DNA from: Colias croceus
Lineage: Eukaryota > Arthropoda > Insecta > Lepidoptera > Pieridae
DNA: 64,000 nucleotides
Direction: 5' to 3'
NCBI RefSeq assembly: GCF_905220415.1
Contig: NC_059545.1
Coordinates: 4,102,001 to 4,166,000 of the forward strand
Under the pieces are notes generated by a model that saw only the letters and a list, made by a program, of their open reading frames with translations, did no database searches and was not told the DNA's origin. The position numbers and the translations under genes were made by a program. Positions 25,301 through 38,477 of this stretch are shown here, in pieces. Numbering within the stretch: position 1 is the first letter of the stretch; the number at the start of each line of letters is the position of its first letter.

Positions 25301-26810
25301 TTCGCTGAAGACACTGGTCGGTCTTTGTAGTGAGAATTAATTTGATTAAGGTTTGAGATATCTTAATTTACATACTAGAAAATATATGTATAAGCAGCAT
25401 AGGTATTAGGCGTTCTAACCGACCATCGTCGCCATTGACAACTGAAACCATTTCCATACCACTTGTACGACTATCATTATGAAATGATTTCATAATTAGT
25501 GTTGAAATATTTTTTATCATAATAACATTGTACAGAATGTGATATGAATCATCGCGATCATTATCAAATTTGATAAAAATAATAGGTACTTATTTAATAT
25601 CAGGACAGAGTATGCACGTTGTTTTATAATATTTGCAAGAAACATATTATCTCCAAAAAGTATTAGATCGAAACCAGAGATAAATGTCGTTTTAGTTGTA
25701 GTGTTAATTACGAACGTATGAAATCACTTTCCATTATCTAAAAGATAATCTTTCGATTACGGATTTAACATTGCAATCAAATAATGCTGAAAGATGTTCA
25801 GTCACAAATATCGTTGAACATTGTAAGTCATATCCTTTCCATATCTAGGGACATCTGTAGTATTCCATCCAATACGTAATAAAAGTAGATAGGCATCATA
25901 AATTCTTAGAGAGATGTCTCTATGCCGCACGCAGGACCACGTCGACCTATACCGATCAAATTGTGATCAGTTATTCGTGAGCTGAATTTTTACAACGAAT
26001 ATCGTAATAAAAGGGAATATTTAAAGGGAATATAAAATCTGTATTGGATATTGTTGTTTTTTTTTGCTTGGTGTTTTAAAGAGGGACGTTAAAATTATAA
26101 AATAATTAGATATTTCAAATAACAAACTGATCACAATTTAAGCATAATATAACATGGAATATTTCTATAATTTTTCGTATGACTATAATATAATACATAA
26201 TCAAAATTCAATCAAATCGTATAATACTAACAAATATTTTACATGTATTAAAATAACTTTTTCTACATTCTACCTAGTTCGCCAATTTAACAAGAACATA
26301 ATGTTGCTTCACCAAAAACGAGGCGCAATTTCCAGCGAAGCTCATAATTTGCGGCTGACGTGACTAACCGTTGGGCTCCTTGCACACGACGCCCATATAT
26401 TCACCTGAACATTGATGCTCTGCTGCATTTGACTCTTTTTCCGCCGCCATAAGCATTTTCTAACTCACCGAGTCTTGTATGATGAATTCTCCCGGAAAAT
26501 TAATTTTCAGCAATGCAGTTAAAATATTGTATATGGACACGACCTTAGTATGCAATTTCTTTTGTTAAATGCGGATATCTAAATATAGAATCGTGCTAAC
26601 TAAGTACTTTTTAATTAACATCAGGTGAATTTTAGGTACGGAAATAATCCGCCACGCCTGAATATCAGGTACTTTTTATATTCGATCATTCATCAGAGAT
26701 AAGATAAACTTGAAGATAGCGAATCCATATCCAACATAATATGACCAGTTTTCAGTGTTAATATCGTGCGTATCGATAATGTTAGTGTAAATAAATCGTT
26801 TAATTACGAA
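22345..26810. other. Intergenic region, no gene recognised
   Basis: 4.5 kb without a supported coding region. The stretch about 22450-22900 is less AT-rich and carries two overlapping chance frames. The stretch 22850-23480 is also more complex than the rest. Remaining sequence is AT-rich. It should contain the MCTP-like promoter, but no TATA or initiator can be defended; upstream non-coding exons of that gene may lie here. Confidence 0.5.
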
Positions 26811-29800
26811 ATGGAGAGTGATTCAGAAGACAGTAAATATAAAAAAGACATTTCAAATTCAATAACACGGAGACATATCGCTAGACTCCACGAAAGAGTT
26901 CAAATGAAGTATGGAGAAATGCAAAGGAAAATGCAGAAATCAAAATCTATTGATATTTTATCATCCCTGAATGATGACGATGTATTCAATAATTACTCAA
27001 AACATGTTAGTACGAGTGATATTAGTACGCTTAGTGAAGGAAGTGAAAATTCAGTTAATTATAATATTAAACGTGAAAGTATGGTGTTTGTTAGTGCTAA
27101 TAAAAATGATGCTGTATTCCATGAGGTCAAATATAAAGAACCTGAAACTGCTTCGATTATAAGCAATGATGAATTCAATCAAGAGAACGATGAAATGAAG
27201 GATAACAATTTATTTATGTTTGACGTCCCATTTAAAGGAAGTTTAGAATCGTAAGTATACTTTAGTCTCAATTATATATAACTAGTGGTCCGCCCCGACT
27301 TCGCCCGTGGTACATATTTCGCAATAAAAGGTAGCCTATGTCCTTTCTCGGGTATCAAAATATCTCCATACCAAATTTCATGCAAATTGGTTCAGTAGTT
27401 TAGGTGTGATTGAGTAACAGACAGACAGACAGAGTTACTTTTGCATTTATAATATTAGTATGGATGACAATGTGAATGGGTACTGATAGCTGTTTGTCTC
27501 TGAAAGCTGTTTTTGTTTTTTATGTTGTAACTGTATTCACAATAATTATTCCTATATTAGCTAGTACAAAATAAATTACAATGTGAGTCACTTACATATT
27601 ATGCTCCATAAATCATTGAAGATTTAGGAAATTTGCAGAATTTGTTATCATTACTGACACGATACATAAATAAAGATTAAATTTCTAAAAATCGTATATC
27701 TCAAGCAATTCATTGAAGATATTATTTTTACAGACTAAATGAAGAAGCTAAAGACAGTGATGAGTCATTTGAACCTTCCATTCCCCACACCAAATCATTA
27801 AGAAGTCGGATTGGGTCAAAAATACGTGAAGCTGCGAGACGAAGAAAAATGGAAAGAGAAAAGAATGCTAAAATTAAAAAAGATGATCGCATGGAAAGGG
27901 TATGGTAACTTCCTGGTTAAGATAATTCCAAAATTATCGTCAGAATTTAATCATTGAAAACAAATTATCATTATGATCTATTATTTATATATCACAACTA
28001 CTCTAATAAATATTCCACAAATATGATCCAGCCAACTCAGACTAACTATTATAGTTTCAAAATTAAGGCACTAATGTCGAATTGTCTTCCTCCAGTTTAT
28101 ATTTTCAAATACAACCAGAGAAGATACCTCAAAAGTAATTTACAAGAAATCAAAAATAGCAACTGTTACTGTTGCTCTGATAGAAATTACAGGATTAGAA
28201 GAAATCGAAGAAGAGAAGCCACGATCTCTAAGTTGTCGTTTGAGGTAAGAAGATAATCGTATTTTGCGTTTAGTGCCTACTGATAGTTATGATAAAATCC
28301 TAATAGACGTGAATTATGATAAAAACCTTATCTTAGAAACATTTCCATAGAATCTAATGTTTAGGTTTTCGAAATCAATATTCGTAGGAATTTAAAAAAA
28401 GATTTCAATATCAATTTAACTACGTAAGCTAGGTATAGCATTAATTGAACAATTGTATTAAACGAGCTTTTTATTTAGGAAAGAGTTACACTTTACCGTC
28501 AGATTCGGTGCTTCGTAATTTAATCTTACATTAAGGATTAACTTAATTTACCAGGCTTGGATCAGAGAAGCGGAAATCTAAATTAATAAAGAGCCACGCA
28601 ACCTCGGCTAAATTTCAGGAGCTTCACAATTTTAATTTATACGACGATGATTACACTCTGGAAATTGTAGTATGTGATAAAGATATACATGTTGGAAGGT
28701 ACGTATTTTGAATGAAAATAAATATCATTCAACAATTTTTGCAAAATCATGGCGATAGTATAAATAATAATTATTAAAATTACGCCAATTTGTAAGTAAT
28801 AGAACAAAATCAATTTACAAGTTTGAGATAGATAAGTATTATATTCATTCGTAATTAATTATTTTTTATAATGTTTTATAATATTATTGCTGCTCAACCT
28901 ACGGCGTGAGTAATACAGAAGATTTTCAAAATCATTCTAATCAAACCTAATCCTAGAAAAAGTTCGTTATTTTACTGAAATAATGTGGTTGTTTTAGGAG
29001 TGTCCTAGATCTGAGTAAAATGGAGAAGGAAAAAACACATAGATTGCAAGTTAGTTTAGAAGATGTTGATCAAGTTAAAGTATTTATTTTGCTTACTATA
29101 AGTGGTATTGCACTCACTGAAACCGTATTTAATATCAATGATAGTGAAGCGATACAGGAATCTGAAGACAAAAGAAAACAGTATGTAAGTCAGAATTTAT
29201 TAAAATTACTATAAGTAAGTACAGTAAGTTCATCATTTATATTTGATCAAGCAGGCATTGACCACATACATTGTAACATTTTCAAAGAGGACTTAAAAAT
29301 GAACATTAATGAACAGGTACCAGTTCTGGTCGAATTAATTATCTTAGAGATCTTTTTTTTATTTCCCAGACGTGGTACCGCATTTTCGACCAATTTTCTA
29401 ACGTTGGATGGATGTCCATTATTGTTTATGGTGCAAAGGGCTTAAGTGCTCAAGATTGTTATTGTGTCCTCACTTTAGACAACGAATGGAAACATACAGC
29501 AACCGACTATAAGAACAACTCACCAAATTGGATGAAAGTATACACATTGTAAGATTTATCTTCTATAGTTAGCAAGATAGCGAAGTGAATTCACAAAATT
29601 TCCTAAGGGGAAATATTGAATCTTTTGTAATGAACAAAAAACAATCTCTTTTTCTAACATTCTATATAAGTGGTTTAAGCATCTAAATACTTACCTACCC
29701 ATTTATACACACACTTATAAATGAAGTTTAGAAAACACTATACATATTATGTAACAGTATTATAATGACTTTAACTGATTCCTTACAGCGAAGTCACTGA

Positions 29801-32790
29801 CATAACTTCAATCCTAGAAGTAAAAGTTTGCGATGAAAAAAAAGGTGAGGAAGTGGGGAAAATTTCTATACCATTATTGAGTATTGAGCCCGGGAAAAAA
29901 TGGTACGCATTGAAAGATAGCACGCAGCGTGAGAGAGCCAAGGGAAATAACCCTAGAATATTATTGGAGATGAAAGTGTTTTGGAATCTTGTGAGTAGTA
30001 CATTGTTCATCGTTCATTATACTACTACTATCTTGAATGGTTTGTTATTCCGTTTATTTGTACAAGCTGAGAATTTTCAATTGAAACTATTTCTAACGTT
30101 AGAAACATATTTTCCGCAATTGGTCCCATACGTTGACCCAATTTCTTGTCCGCTATTTTTTTTTGTTCCCTCTATCAAAGTTACAGACACGCGAGTATGT
30201 ATGCGTTATAAGTTATAACTTAACGAGTTCTAGAATAACTCTTTAAAACTTTATATCTATAGGTATAAGACTAAAACTACTAACCATCGAAAGAACACTA
30301 CTCACATTATAATTATTTTATAACTCATCCTTAAATTACAGGTAAAAGCCTCGGTTAAAGTGATAAATCCAAAAGAAGTGAATTTATTGCACACGGATGA
30401 CAAACTAGATAGGCATGTGCTCGTAAGAAATATATCGCGAGGTAAAGTGGTCACAATGTGGGTGGTTAACGCTTTTCAACTAATAAAGTAAGTATCTTTG
30501 TATAATATAATTACCACTGATAATATATTACTATGATGTCTCTTAGAAACATTATCTTGTGTCTGTGAACTATGCCAATATGGATGGATAAATCTATATT
30601 AATATTATAAAGCTGAAGAGTTTGTTTGTTTGTTTGAAAGCTCTAATCTCAGAAACTACTGGTCCGATTTGAAAAATTATTTCAGTGTTAGATAGCCCAT
30701 TCATCGAGGAAGGCTATAGGCTATATATTATCATCACGCTAAGACCACAGTATTACCATATTATTGTAATACTGTGCTAAGACCAACAGGAGCGGAGCCA
30801 CGCGGATGAAACCGCGGAGCGCAGCTGCTAGTCGCATATCAAACCCGAGATGAAGTCTTTCATTAATAAATTGTTTTAATATATAAATTAATTATTATTT
30901 TTTATATTTCCGTATCAAATAGTTAATTTTTTTCAGAACATGTTTTGAATGGGAGTCGACAAAATGGAACGTAATTTCGCTCATAGGGTGGTTAATTTTA
31001 TGTTACATTTTTAAAATCTGGATGTTGCCGTTGGTTTTGATCGTACCATTTTTTATGTACCGACCTAAATCATATTGTTTCATTGATTGTAAGTAGAAAT
31101 TAATGGTTGCAAACTTCTTATACATTTGATACAAATTAATAAGTTATAATTCTTGAACTGTTCTAGGGAAGAAAATTATAACAGTTTCACCAAAAACAGA
31201 AACCGACAGCGAACAGAAGGTGAGTCATTATTTTTAAGGAACACATCTTGGTATTACAGGGATTTTAAATAAAGTATTATTTTTAGGAGGATAAATCTCT
31301 ACGTCAAAAACTACAGGAATATCAAGAAACGATACTAGCCGTACAAAACTTTATAGGAAAGCTAGCCAGTCTTGGTGAAAGTATCAAAAAGTATGTATTT
31401 TTTTTACTTTACTTACTAGAGTGGCGCAGGGACCCAAAGTGAGTCTTGGCCTCCGAAAATAAGAGCCTCCATTTGACTCTATCCTGCGCCATCTCTTGCC
31501 AGTTTTCAATCTGGAGGGTGCGCAGGTCTTTGGCGATTTCGTCATGTATTTTTTTAATTGATGGTAATTTTATTTTCCTTAATTTTAGCGAAGTTCTAAG
31601 TTTAATTATAATTCTATACATGCTAAATTCAAGGAACCTATAGGCATAAAGTCAATCAATAAACCTCTTTAAAAGAAATTGAAAAAAAATTTTCGCTTCG
31701 AAGTTTAATTAGCTTAAATATTTAATTAATTACCAATTTCATATCATAATATGTACTTTCTGTAAAATTAAGTATGCATGAATAAAAATTAATACATATT
31801 TTTTCTGTTTTAGCCTGTATAACTTTTCAGTGCCTTTTGTAAGTTTCTTGGCAATATTTCTAATTCTTGTTATTGCACTATTTATGTATTTAATACCTCT
31901 TCAATACATTTTAATGGTTTGGGGTGAGTGTGACAATTTTTCCTTTTTTTATTAATCTTCAAAAAAACAGAAATTTCAAACATAATTATTTTCAGGTATT
32001 CATAAGTTTACAAGGAAAATATTGAAACCAAATAGAATACCTCATAGTGAAATACTGGATTTGCTCTCTAGGATTCCCGATGATATTACCTTGGTAAAAT
32101 TATTTGTATAATATATTTTTATAGATTTTAATTTCAGTAAACAATTATATAATTGCAACACAATGAAGAATTAAAAAAATGTCCGATTGAAAAATAACAT
32201 TTTCTCGCAATTGTAAAAAAAAGGGTTCAACAATATCGTCGGGGGTTGTCCCTTGTCAACATGCATTTATATCATAAATCTATATCTATACTTATATTAT
32301 AAAGCTGAAGAGTTTGTTTGTTTGAACGCGCTAATCTCTGGAACTACTGGTCCGATTTGAAAAATTCTCTCCGTGTTAGATAGCTCATTTATTGAGGAAG
32401 GCTATAGGGTATATTTCACCACGCTTCGACCACGGGGGTGAAACCGCGCGGAGCAGCTAGTAGAATATATTTTGAAAAGGAAAATGAGTCAGAAATCGTT
32501 TTCTGTACGAACTCGTACTGCTCTATTATCACAAATCACATGAGTCGATATATTGTTTCTCTTTTGTTTTTCTTCAAATATTCAAATTATTACTCAATAT
32601 TATAAAATACTGAAATATACTTCATTTGTCTGTTTATCTTGATTAATCTTAATCCTACTGATTATATGATGAGTATCATTTCAATAATAATCATCGCCGC
32701 ATTTTTATCAAATTTCATAATAATTATGTATTTTTTCAGTATAACTATCAAGAAATACCACTGGAACATATTTCAGACGATGAAATATAG
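26811..32790 (+). CDS. Divergent MCTP-like protein (two C2 domains, C-terminal membrane anchor)
   Basis: MCTP proteins are ER/endosome-anchored C2 proteins. Exons: 26811-27250, 27734-27899, 28096-28244, 28555-28698, 28998-29184, 29370-29548, 29789-29990, 30342-30487, 30937-31088, 31167-31219, 31287-31390, 31814-31923, 31996-32093, 32740-32790. Phases agree and give 726 aa. The start is the first in-frame ATG (MESDSEDSKYKK). Residues 1-200 are charged and low complexity. C2-like domains lie at about 217-340 and 378-487 (GWMSIIVYGAKGL, PNWMKVYTFEV, GKISIPLLSI), followed by the VKASVKVINPKEVN segment seen in MCTPs. Membrane segments are near 550-579 and 647-677, around a short charged loop. The loop aspartates expected for calcium (GKSDP and DxDxD types) are mostly replaced (AQDCYCV, VCDEKKG), so calcium binding is doubtful. 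It has two C2s where family members usually have three. It converges on the decarboxylase gene. Confidence 0.85.
27285..27462 (-). repeat. Lepidopteran retroelement-tail/SINE-like copy
   Basis: Starts 'ctagtggtccgccccgactt' and ends '(acag)n agttacttttgcatttataa', the reverse of the 6323-6554 family. It lies in the first intron of the MCTP-like gene. Confidence 0.7.
30598..30831 (+). repeat. Second SINE-like family ('aaagctgaagagtttgtttg')
   Basis: Runs 'attataaagctgaagagttt', 'ctactggtccgatttgaaaa', 'gaggaaggctataggctata' to 'cgcggagcgcagctgctag'. The same family is at 32289. An internal short hairpin ('cagtattaccat...' with its complement) interrupts it near 30740. It lies in an MCTP-like intron. 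Confidence 0.65.
31412..31621 (-). pseudogene. LINE ORF2 C-terminal fragment
   Basis: On the minus strand a 70-codon frame reads DLRTLQIENWQEMAQDRVKW followed by LLFSEAKTHFG. This has the W..(L/M)AQDR..W and EAK.H.G pattern at the end of many non-LTR reverse-transcriptase ORFs. No reverse-transcriptase core is present, so it is a 5'-truncated relic in an MCTP-like intron. Confidence 0.6.
32289..32461 (+). repeat. SINE-like copy, 'aaagctgaagagtttgtttg' family
   Basis: Matches 30598-30831 from 'attataaagctgaagagttt' to 'gaaaccgcgcggagcagcta'. It lies in the last intron of the MCTP-like gene. Confidence 0.65.
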
Positions 32791-33148
32791 TGATGGCTGA
32801 ATGTGGAAGTACCTTTTAGGAAAAAACTATTAATTACGAGAAGAAGAACTAGATGTGTTTGTATTAGTAGATAAAATGATCTGATAATTTATAAATATAA
32901 AATATTCTTATAAGCTTATAATATACAAAAATACACCTTTATTAAAATGATTGTGTTTTATTTCACAGTAATAACAAAAATGAAATAACGCTATAATTGT
33001 TTTATTCGGTTCAACGTTATCATTTATTTTATTGCCTATTACAAATCTATCTACAAAACATAATTATTTATAAATTAAAATCACAGGTTACATGCATTGT
33101 GCAATATACAAGGTTGCACGTTACACTCGTTTTAGTTTATTATATATT
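32791..33148. other. Convergent 3' flanks of the MCTP-like and decarboxylase genes
   Basis: 358 bp separates the two stop codons. ATTAAA at 32941-32946 could serve the MCTP-like gene. TTTATT at 33023-33028 (AATAAA on the minus strand) could serve the decarboxylase. The two 3' UTRs probably overlap or nearly touch. Confidence 0.5.
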
Positions 33149-36100
33149 TTAAACAATTAAATCGGCTCCGAGCCTCTCAAACTCATTAGCGAAGTAGACC
33201 ATATCCTTGTGGTCTAAGGCCGAGTTTTGAAACACGATCCGGAAAAAGTTCACTAATTTACCTTGCGGCTGATACGTGACCATCATGGACCCTTCCTTGA
33301 TCATTTTCTCCTTTATTTTCGGGGCGACCTTATGCAGTCTTTCGCTAAAATCTGGGTCATTCTCACATCCGCGGAGGCACCTTGGAACGTACCAGAACAT
33401 AATGTTAGTGCATTCCGGCTTTTCAATCACCAGCCGGAACCCGTCGCGATGTTTTATATGTTCCAGGAAATAATTTGCATTGTCAAACAATTTGTCGATA
33501 TGTTTCTCGAAGCCTTCGCTGCCTTTCGCCTTCCACATGAACCAAAATTTGAGGACGTCCGCTCTCCTTCCGCACTGTATGTGCTTATCGCCCGTGTCAT
33601 ATGTCGTGTCGTAGAATTTATCTTTCTGGAATAGATATTGAGCGTTCGAAGAATGTCCCTCCGCTAGCAGGTTCTTATGCTTGGTCAAAAATGTAGAGCA
33701 CTGTTGAGGAGCCGCCAATAGTTTGTGAGGATTCCACGTAACCGAATCAGCTCTGCAATAAAAAAATAAAAAAATAGATATGTTGTGGACATACTTTGCC
33801 AGTAGGCACGAGCTTCTACAAAGGATTGTTTTTTTTTTTTAATTAATTTATTAATGAAGGACTATAAATTCTTGCATTCATAAAATTATAGCAATTTCCT
33901 CTTTTATTGCCTACGTTGCGCAACCAAGTGTTAACATAAACCTTCGATTCGCTATAATGTCGCTCAATTATGTCAAATGTTAAAGAATTAATGAATATTG
34001 ATCAACTCACAATTCAATTCCATTGAGAAGGTGTTTGTGTTTCTTTGACATTAAAGCACCGCCTCCCCACGCGGCGTCCACGTGCAACCACAGATTATAT
34101 TTCTTGCATAATTTAGAAATAGATGGTAAAGGATCAAACGCTCCAAAGACCGTTGTACCAGCCGTCGCTGTAACCATGAAAGGCATAGATCCCTTCTCCA
34201 GAGCGTCAATGATTTTGTCCTCTAAATCTAATACATCCATTTTCCCATACTTATCAGCTTTGACCATTATACAATTATCGCTGCCAATGCCCATGAACGA
34301 AGTCATTTTTTTGGTCGAATAATGAGCCAACTCTGAAGTAAAGAGGACTAAATTTGGTATGGCATACACTCCTTTCGTCTGAAAATAATATTAACATTGT
34401 AATTATGATAATAAGGGACAATATAATAAGTGTGTCCTTGAAATACATATTTTGATTTAACCATATTTTTTCTATGATTATTAACTATGGAAACAATCTG
34501 CATATTCTACATTATTACAGTCGGATGAACAATTAGTTTAAGTTATTAAGACTTATTAAATCCTCTCTATATAGTTGCATCATACATACAGAAAATATAA
34601 TTAGGTATTGTACATGTAAACAAAGGATTATTATTATCAAAATTATATTTAAAATATTAATATAATATTAAAATTATTTTTCTACGATTTATATTGTAAA
34701 CATGTGGATATGTAAATAATAATTTTTCTGCATCCTGTCAGAGCGAGACAATGTTATTTTAGTTAGTTTCTACAAATAATCCATACTTATATTATAAATG
34801 CGAAAGTAACTCTGTCTGTCTGTCTGTCTGTTACTCAATCACGCCTTACCTACCGAACCATTTTGCATGAAATTTGGTATAGAGATATTTTGATACCCGA
34901 AAAAGGACATAGGCTTCTTTTTACCCCGGGACATAGACAGACACATGGGGACCGGGACATTAGAGATTTTATTCCGGAAATCCCACGGGAACGGGAACTA
35001 TGCGGGTTTTTCATTGACTACACGGGCGATGCCGCGGCCGCGGGTGGAAAGCTAGTTTGAAATAAATTATTAGATATGGACTAATAAGACACTAGATTAA
35101 ATATATTTAAAAGATATTAAATTAAAAACTGAATCATTGAGATTAAACTAAAGTATGTATGTATGGTTGAGTCAAATATAGACGACAATATATTTTGAAA
35201 AAATACGTATAATGGACCCTGAGTTGCAATGGTCTTTTAAATTGCTCATATTATAGCCAATCAAATAAATATCGAAGGTCCGTCTAGGTATCACGGTAAA
35301 TCATAATAATTGATATTTCCCTAAAGATGATGAATATTTTTTACGAAGTCTTACGCGACGTTTTATTGCAAATTCCTTTTTCATTTTATGGAACCCGTGA
35401 TTACTGACCATGGTTAATGTGCTTAGTACTACGGCGAGTCAATTAAATTTCATAACATATTTATGCGAAATTCTTTTCTTTAACGTGTTTCCTCTCATCT
35501 TTATATTATATACTAGCTTAATCTTAAGCTTATCTATATCGTATAGATAAAAATCTACCTGTTATAATATTATGCAGTACATATTATGCATACTTATTGC
35601 TACGCTCTAAGGAGGTTAAGCTAAATATAAAATACTTCCTACGAAACCGGCAATTATATTCGGATGTACACGGCCAAGATCTTTGTATTATTTAAGATAA
35701 TAATTTACCAAGAACAATTTATTTTGCTTGTAATGAAAATATAATTAGGGACTGATGAATCTAGTATTGGCCTTGACTTCAACAATATCCATTAAATCTA
35801 GTAGATTTTATGTAATAGTCTTCAAGATATTTTATATTAGTTAGATACCCTGTAGAGATTATTACCTACCTATGTAAGCTATTTAAAATTGTAAAAAAGA
35901 TAAATAATATTGCAGGCATAGGAATATTTATTTTTATATATCTACGTAATACGTGATCATAATATAAATAAAATAAAATAAATAAAAAAGAGTTTATTTC
36001 TCACATTGGTTACATTAAATAAGTACACATTTCGATTACATATAAATAAGTGTGAGACTGGTGCCTAAACTAGGTAATAAAAATTACCTGTATTTTAGGT

Positions 36101-37200
36101 CACCAGGCCCCCACTCCTCACTTCTTTGGATCACATTTTATTTATACTTGTTGAGAGAAAAAAAAAAAAAACGCTAGAAATAAGAAAAACTACAAAGAAT
36201 ATATAAACCACTATCATACCTAAGCTCAGTTGTAACCACCAGTCCAGAAAGCAAGAGTTTTGTATATATTATTACCTACTAGGTACTATTTATGTAGCAA
36301 AGAACGAAATTGTTTATATTTTATTTCCTATTAACAATAACGGTAGACATCTAGATAATTAAAAATACTATAACGATAATTGTTTCATTAATTCTCTATA
36401 TACAAATAGTATGTTAGTGTATTTAAACTTAGCTACGACTTTACCTACTCCAAGAAAATGACTTTACTCCAAGAAAATAAAACGTTTAATTTCTCAGAAA
36501 ACTTTTCCAACTTGCAATAACAACAATAGAAAAAATCTTACCTTAACTTCAGGAAAGTGGTGGAATCGAGCGCAGCTTATGGCATAACCATTAGAAATAG
36601 AACCACCAGGACAAAATATTCCATCGCCATCCCCTTCAGGCCAGCCCACAATCTTTCTCATTTCTCTTAACACCTCCTCTTCCATCAATATGAAGACAGG
36701 AGCCACTTCGAAAGTATAAACGCTGGGATTAAGAGCATCGGTCAACCATTGACCAATGAGCCCATATGGATCCACGGATGAGAAAAGTTGGTTTACAAAG
36801 TATGGGTGTGCTGTATTCACGGAATATCGGGCGACCTAAAACAGGAATTTTTAGTTAATCACGAAGACTAAAATGAATATTACTTCACACCTACACTAAA
36901 AAAATTCAATTCTGAGATAGAAGTAAAGGTACCCACGTCTGCCATAAACGTCAAAAGCTGCTCATGAGTCTCGGGTCCATCCCGTGGTTTCAAATCAATG
37001 ATTTTCTTTATTTCTTCCGGAGGTGCCCATTCCACTACTTTCGTGCTTCTACTCGATCTGCCAAAAACGACCCTTTCGACCAAAAAATCCACCGCCCGCC
37101 GTAAAAAGTCTTCATGTTTCGACCTCTCTGTGAGGCTTTCAAACAAAATTTCGTTCCCTCTTTTATCCCCCGTCGCGATAATCGTTGAATCGGCCGGCAT
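33149..37200 (-). CDS. b: Aspartate 1-decarboxylase / CSAD-like PLP enzyme (insect 'black' type)
   Basis: Decarboxylates L-aspartate to beta-alanine, which ebony-type synthetases couple to dopamine in cuticle tanning (family knowledge). Exons on the minus strand: 37200-36937, 36835-36542, 34378-34011, 33752-33149. Phases agree; 509 aa. The cofactor site is seen as HVDAAWGGG (Asp287) and NPHK with Schiff-base Lys319. HPYFVNQLFSS (98-108) has Phe106 where glutamate decarboxylases have a small residue, resembling CSAD/ADC. PQQCS (324-328) has Gln325 where GAD enzymes have Leu; from memory, this Gln is the feature reported to separate insect aspartate decarboxylase from GAD. KDKFYDTTYDTGDKHIQCGR and QPQGKLVNFFR are the conserved C-terminal blocks. 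Start: the first ATG, giving MPADSTIIATGDK. Regulation is not visible. Confidence 0.9.
34785..35057 (+). repeat. Lepidopteran retroelement-tail/SINE-like copy
   Basis: Runs 'attataaatgcgaaagtaac', (tctg)n, 'tttggtatagagatatttt' to 'gcgggtggaaagctagt'. Same family as 6323-6554, with a small internal duplication near 34940. It lies in the 2.2-kb decarboxylase intron. Confidence 0.7.
35079..36541. other. Rest of decarboxylase intron 2, with a possible retroelement tail
   Basis: Mostly AT-rich with no coding. A segment about 35965-36140 (aataaa-rich run, 'agtttatttctcacattgg', 'tcaccaggcccccactcc') looks like the 3' end of a retroelement in minus orientation. This is pattern recognition only. 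Confidence 0.4.
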
Positions 37201-38242
37201 TTTTATGAATTAGTTTAAAGTCTTTAACATTTGACTAAAGAAAAGTTTATGTTAAACTACTGTTAAAATAATACAATACTATACGAGCGACCACGGCCAT
37301 TGGCGGTGCAATTTTGGCGCGCCATTCAACGCGTAGCCTTCTTAAATACATTCGAGATCAATTCACTTTATAAGGTTGAAATTGTTGTGCGTTCCATAAA
37401 ATTACATACAAATTATGATCAACGATTGAAACAAGATATTTTGTTAAGAATAAATGCTAATTTTATTAAATAGCTCCTTCCTTTTCATATCAACATTGTG
37501 TAGCAAAATGCACAGAATTACCAACCTACAGGCAACGCCTGAAATAAGAGTTAAAAAATAATATTTTTTCATTAACCTTGATAAGAACTAATCAGAGGCT
37601 TTTATGGTTCTATATTGGGGTCGAAATTAAATAACAACTTGTAACCGTAGAATCTGTCAAAGAAAATAATTAATAAAAAATTATAAGCTTTTCAATTTTT
37701 ACCGAAATTAATTTCCATTGACCTTCAATTAATATTTGCGACCCTAATTAAATTGTAGCATGGACCAAATCTGACCTTTGTTACATGGTTAATCAACTGC
37801 AAACGACCATCAGTGAGACCTAGGCAAATTGGTTACACTTAAAGATACAATTTTAAGAAATCACCATGCAAAAGTAAAAATTGGTTTCACATGCTATATA
37901 ATTATGAATTTTGAATGATACAATTAGTAGATAATATGCTTTCATTCGATTTATATATTATGAATATGTTTTATGCGAACGATACCTATCCATTGCGAAC
38001 GATACCTATCCAATATCCATTTAAATGCTCGTAAACACATGCTGTACAAGCAAATGACAAGATGAATAAATTTTTTTTTAACTTTCCGCTAGCTTTTGCT
38101 GTGATACAATAATTAAACTTAATTTATATTTGAGAGAGTATTAATTTTTGAAGACTACCCTTAAAAATAAGAATGAACAAACGGCTCTATTACAATTGAC
38201 AAATTCGATTTCATTTAGGTTTATGGTAATATAGGAGCATAG
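37201..38242. other. Upstream region of the decarboxylase gene
   Basis: Probable promoter region. A GC-richer patch with 'ggcgcgcc' lies at about 37288-37335. A 21-bp unit 'tgcgaacgatacctatccat' occurs twice at about 37975-38015. No defined element can be named. Confidence 0.4.
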
Positions 38243-38477
38243 CTCAAACTCAAACAAACTCAAACATTCATTTATTCAATTAGACTACTATTTAGTAGCA
38301 CTTTCGAATCGTCATTACATAATTATTTTAACATTTACCACCGATTCGGAAAGCAGTGATCTATGGAGAAGAATCGGCAAGAAACTCCATAGTTGCTCTT
38401 TTAAAATCATGTAAATATTACAATATATGAAACTTATATCTAACTACATAATATGCCAATGAACTGTCTTGTGGTTT

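Noticed and set aside
34007..34322. Plus-strand frame opposite the decarboxylase
   Set aside because: Shadow of the real minus-strand exon, which carries PLP-site motifs.
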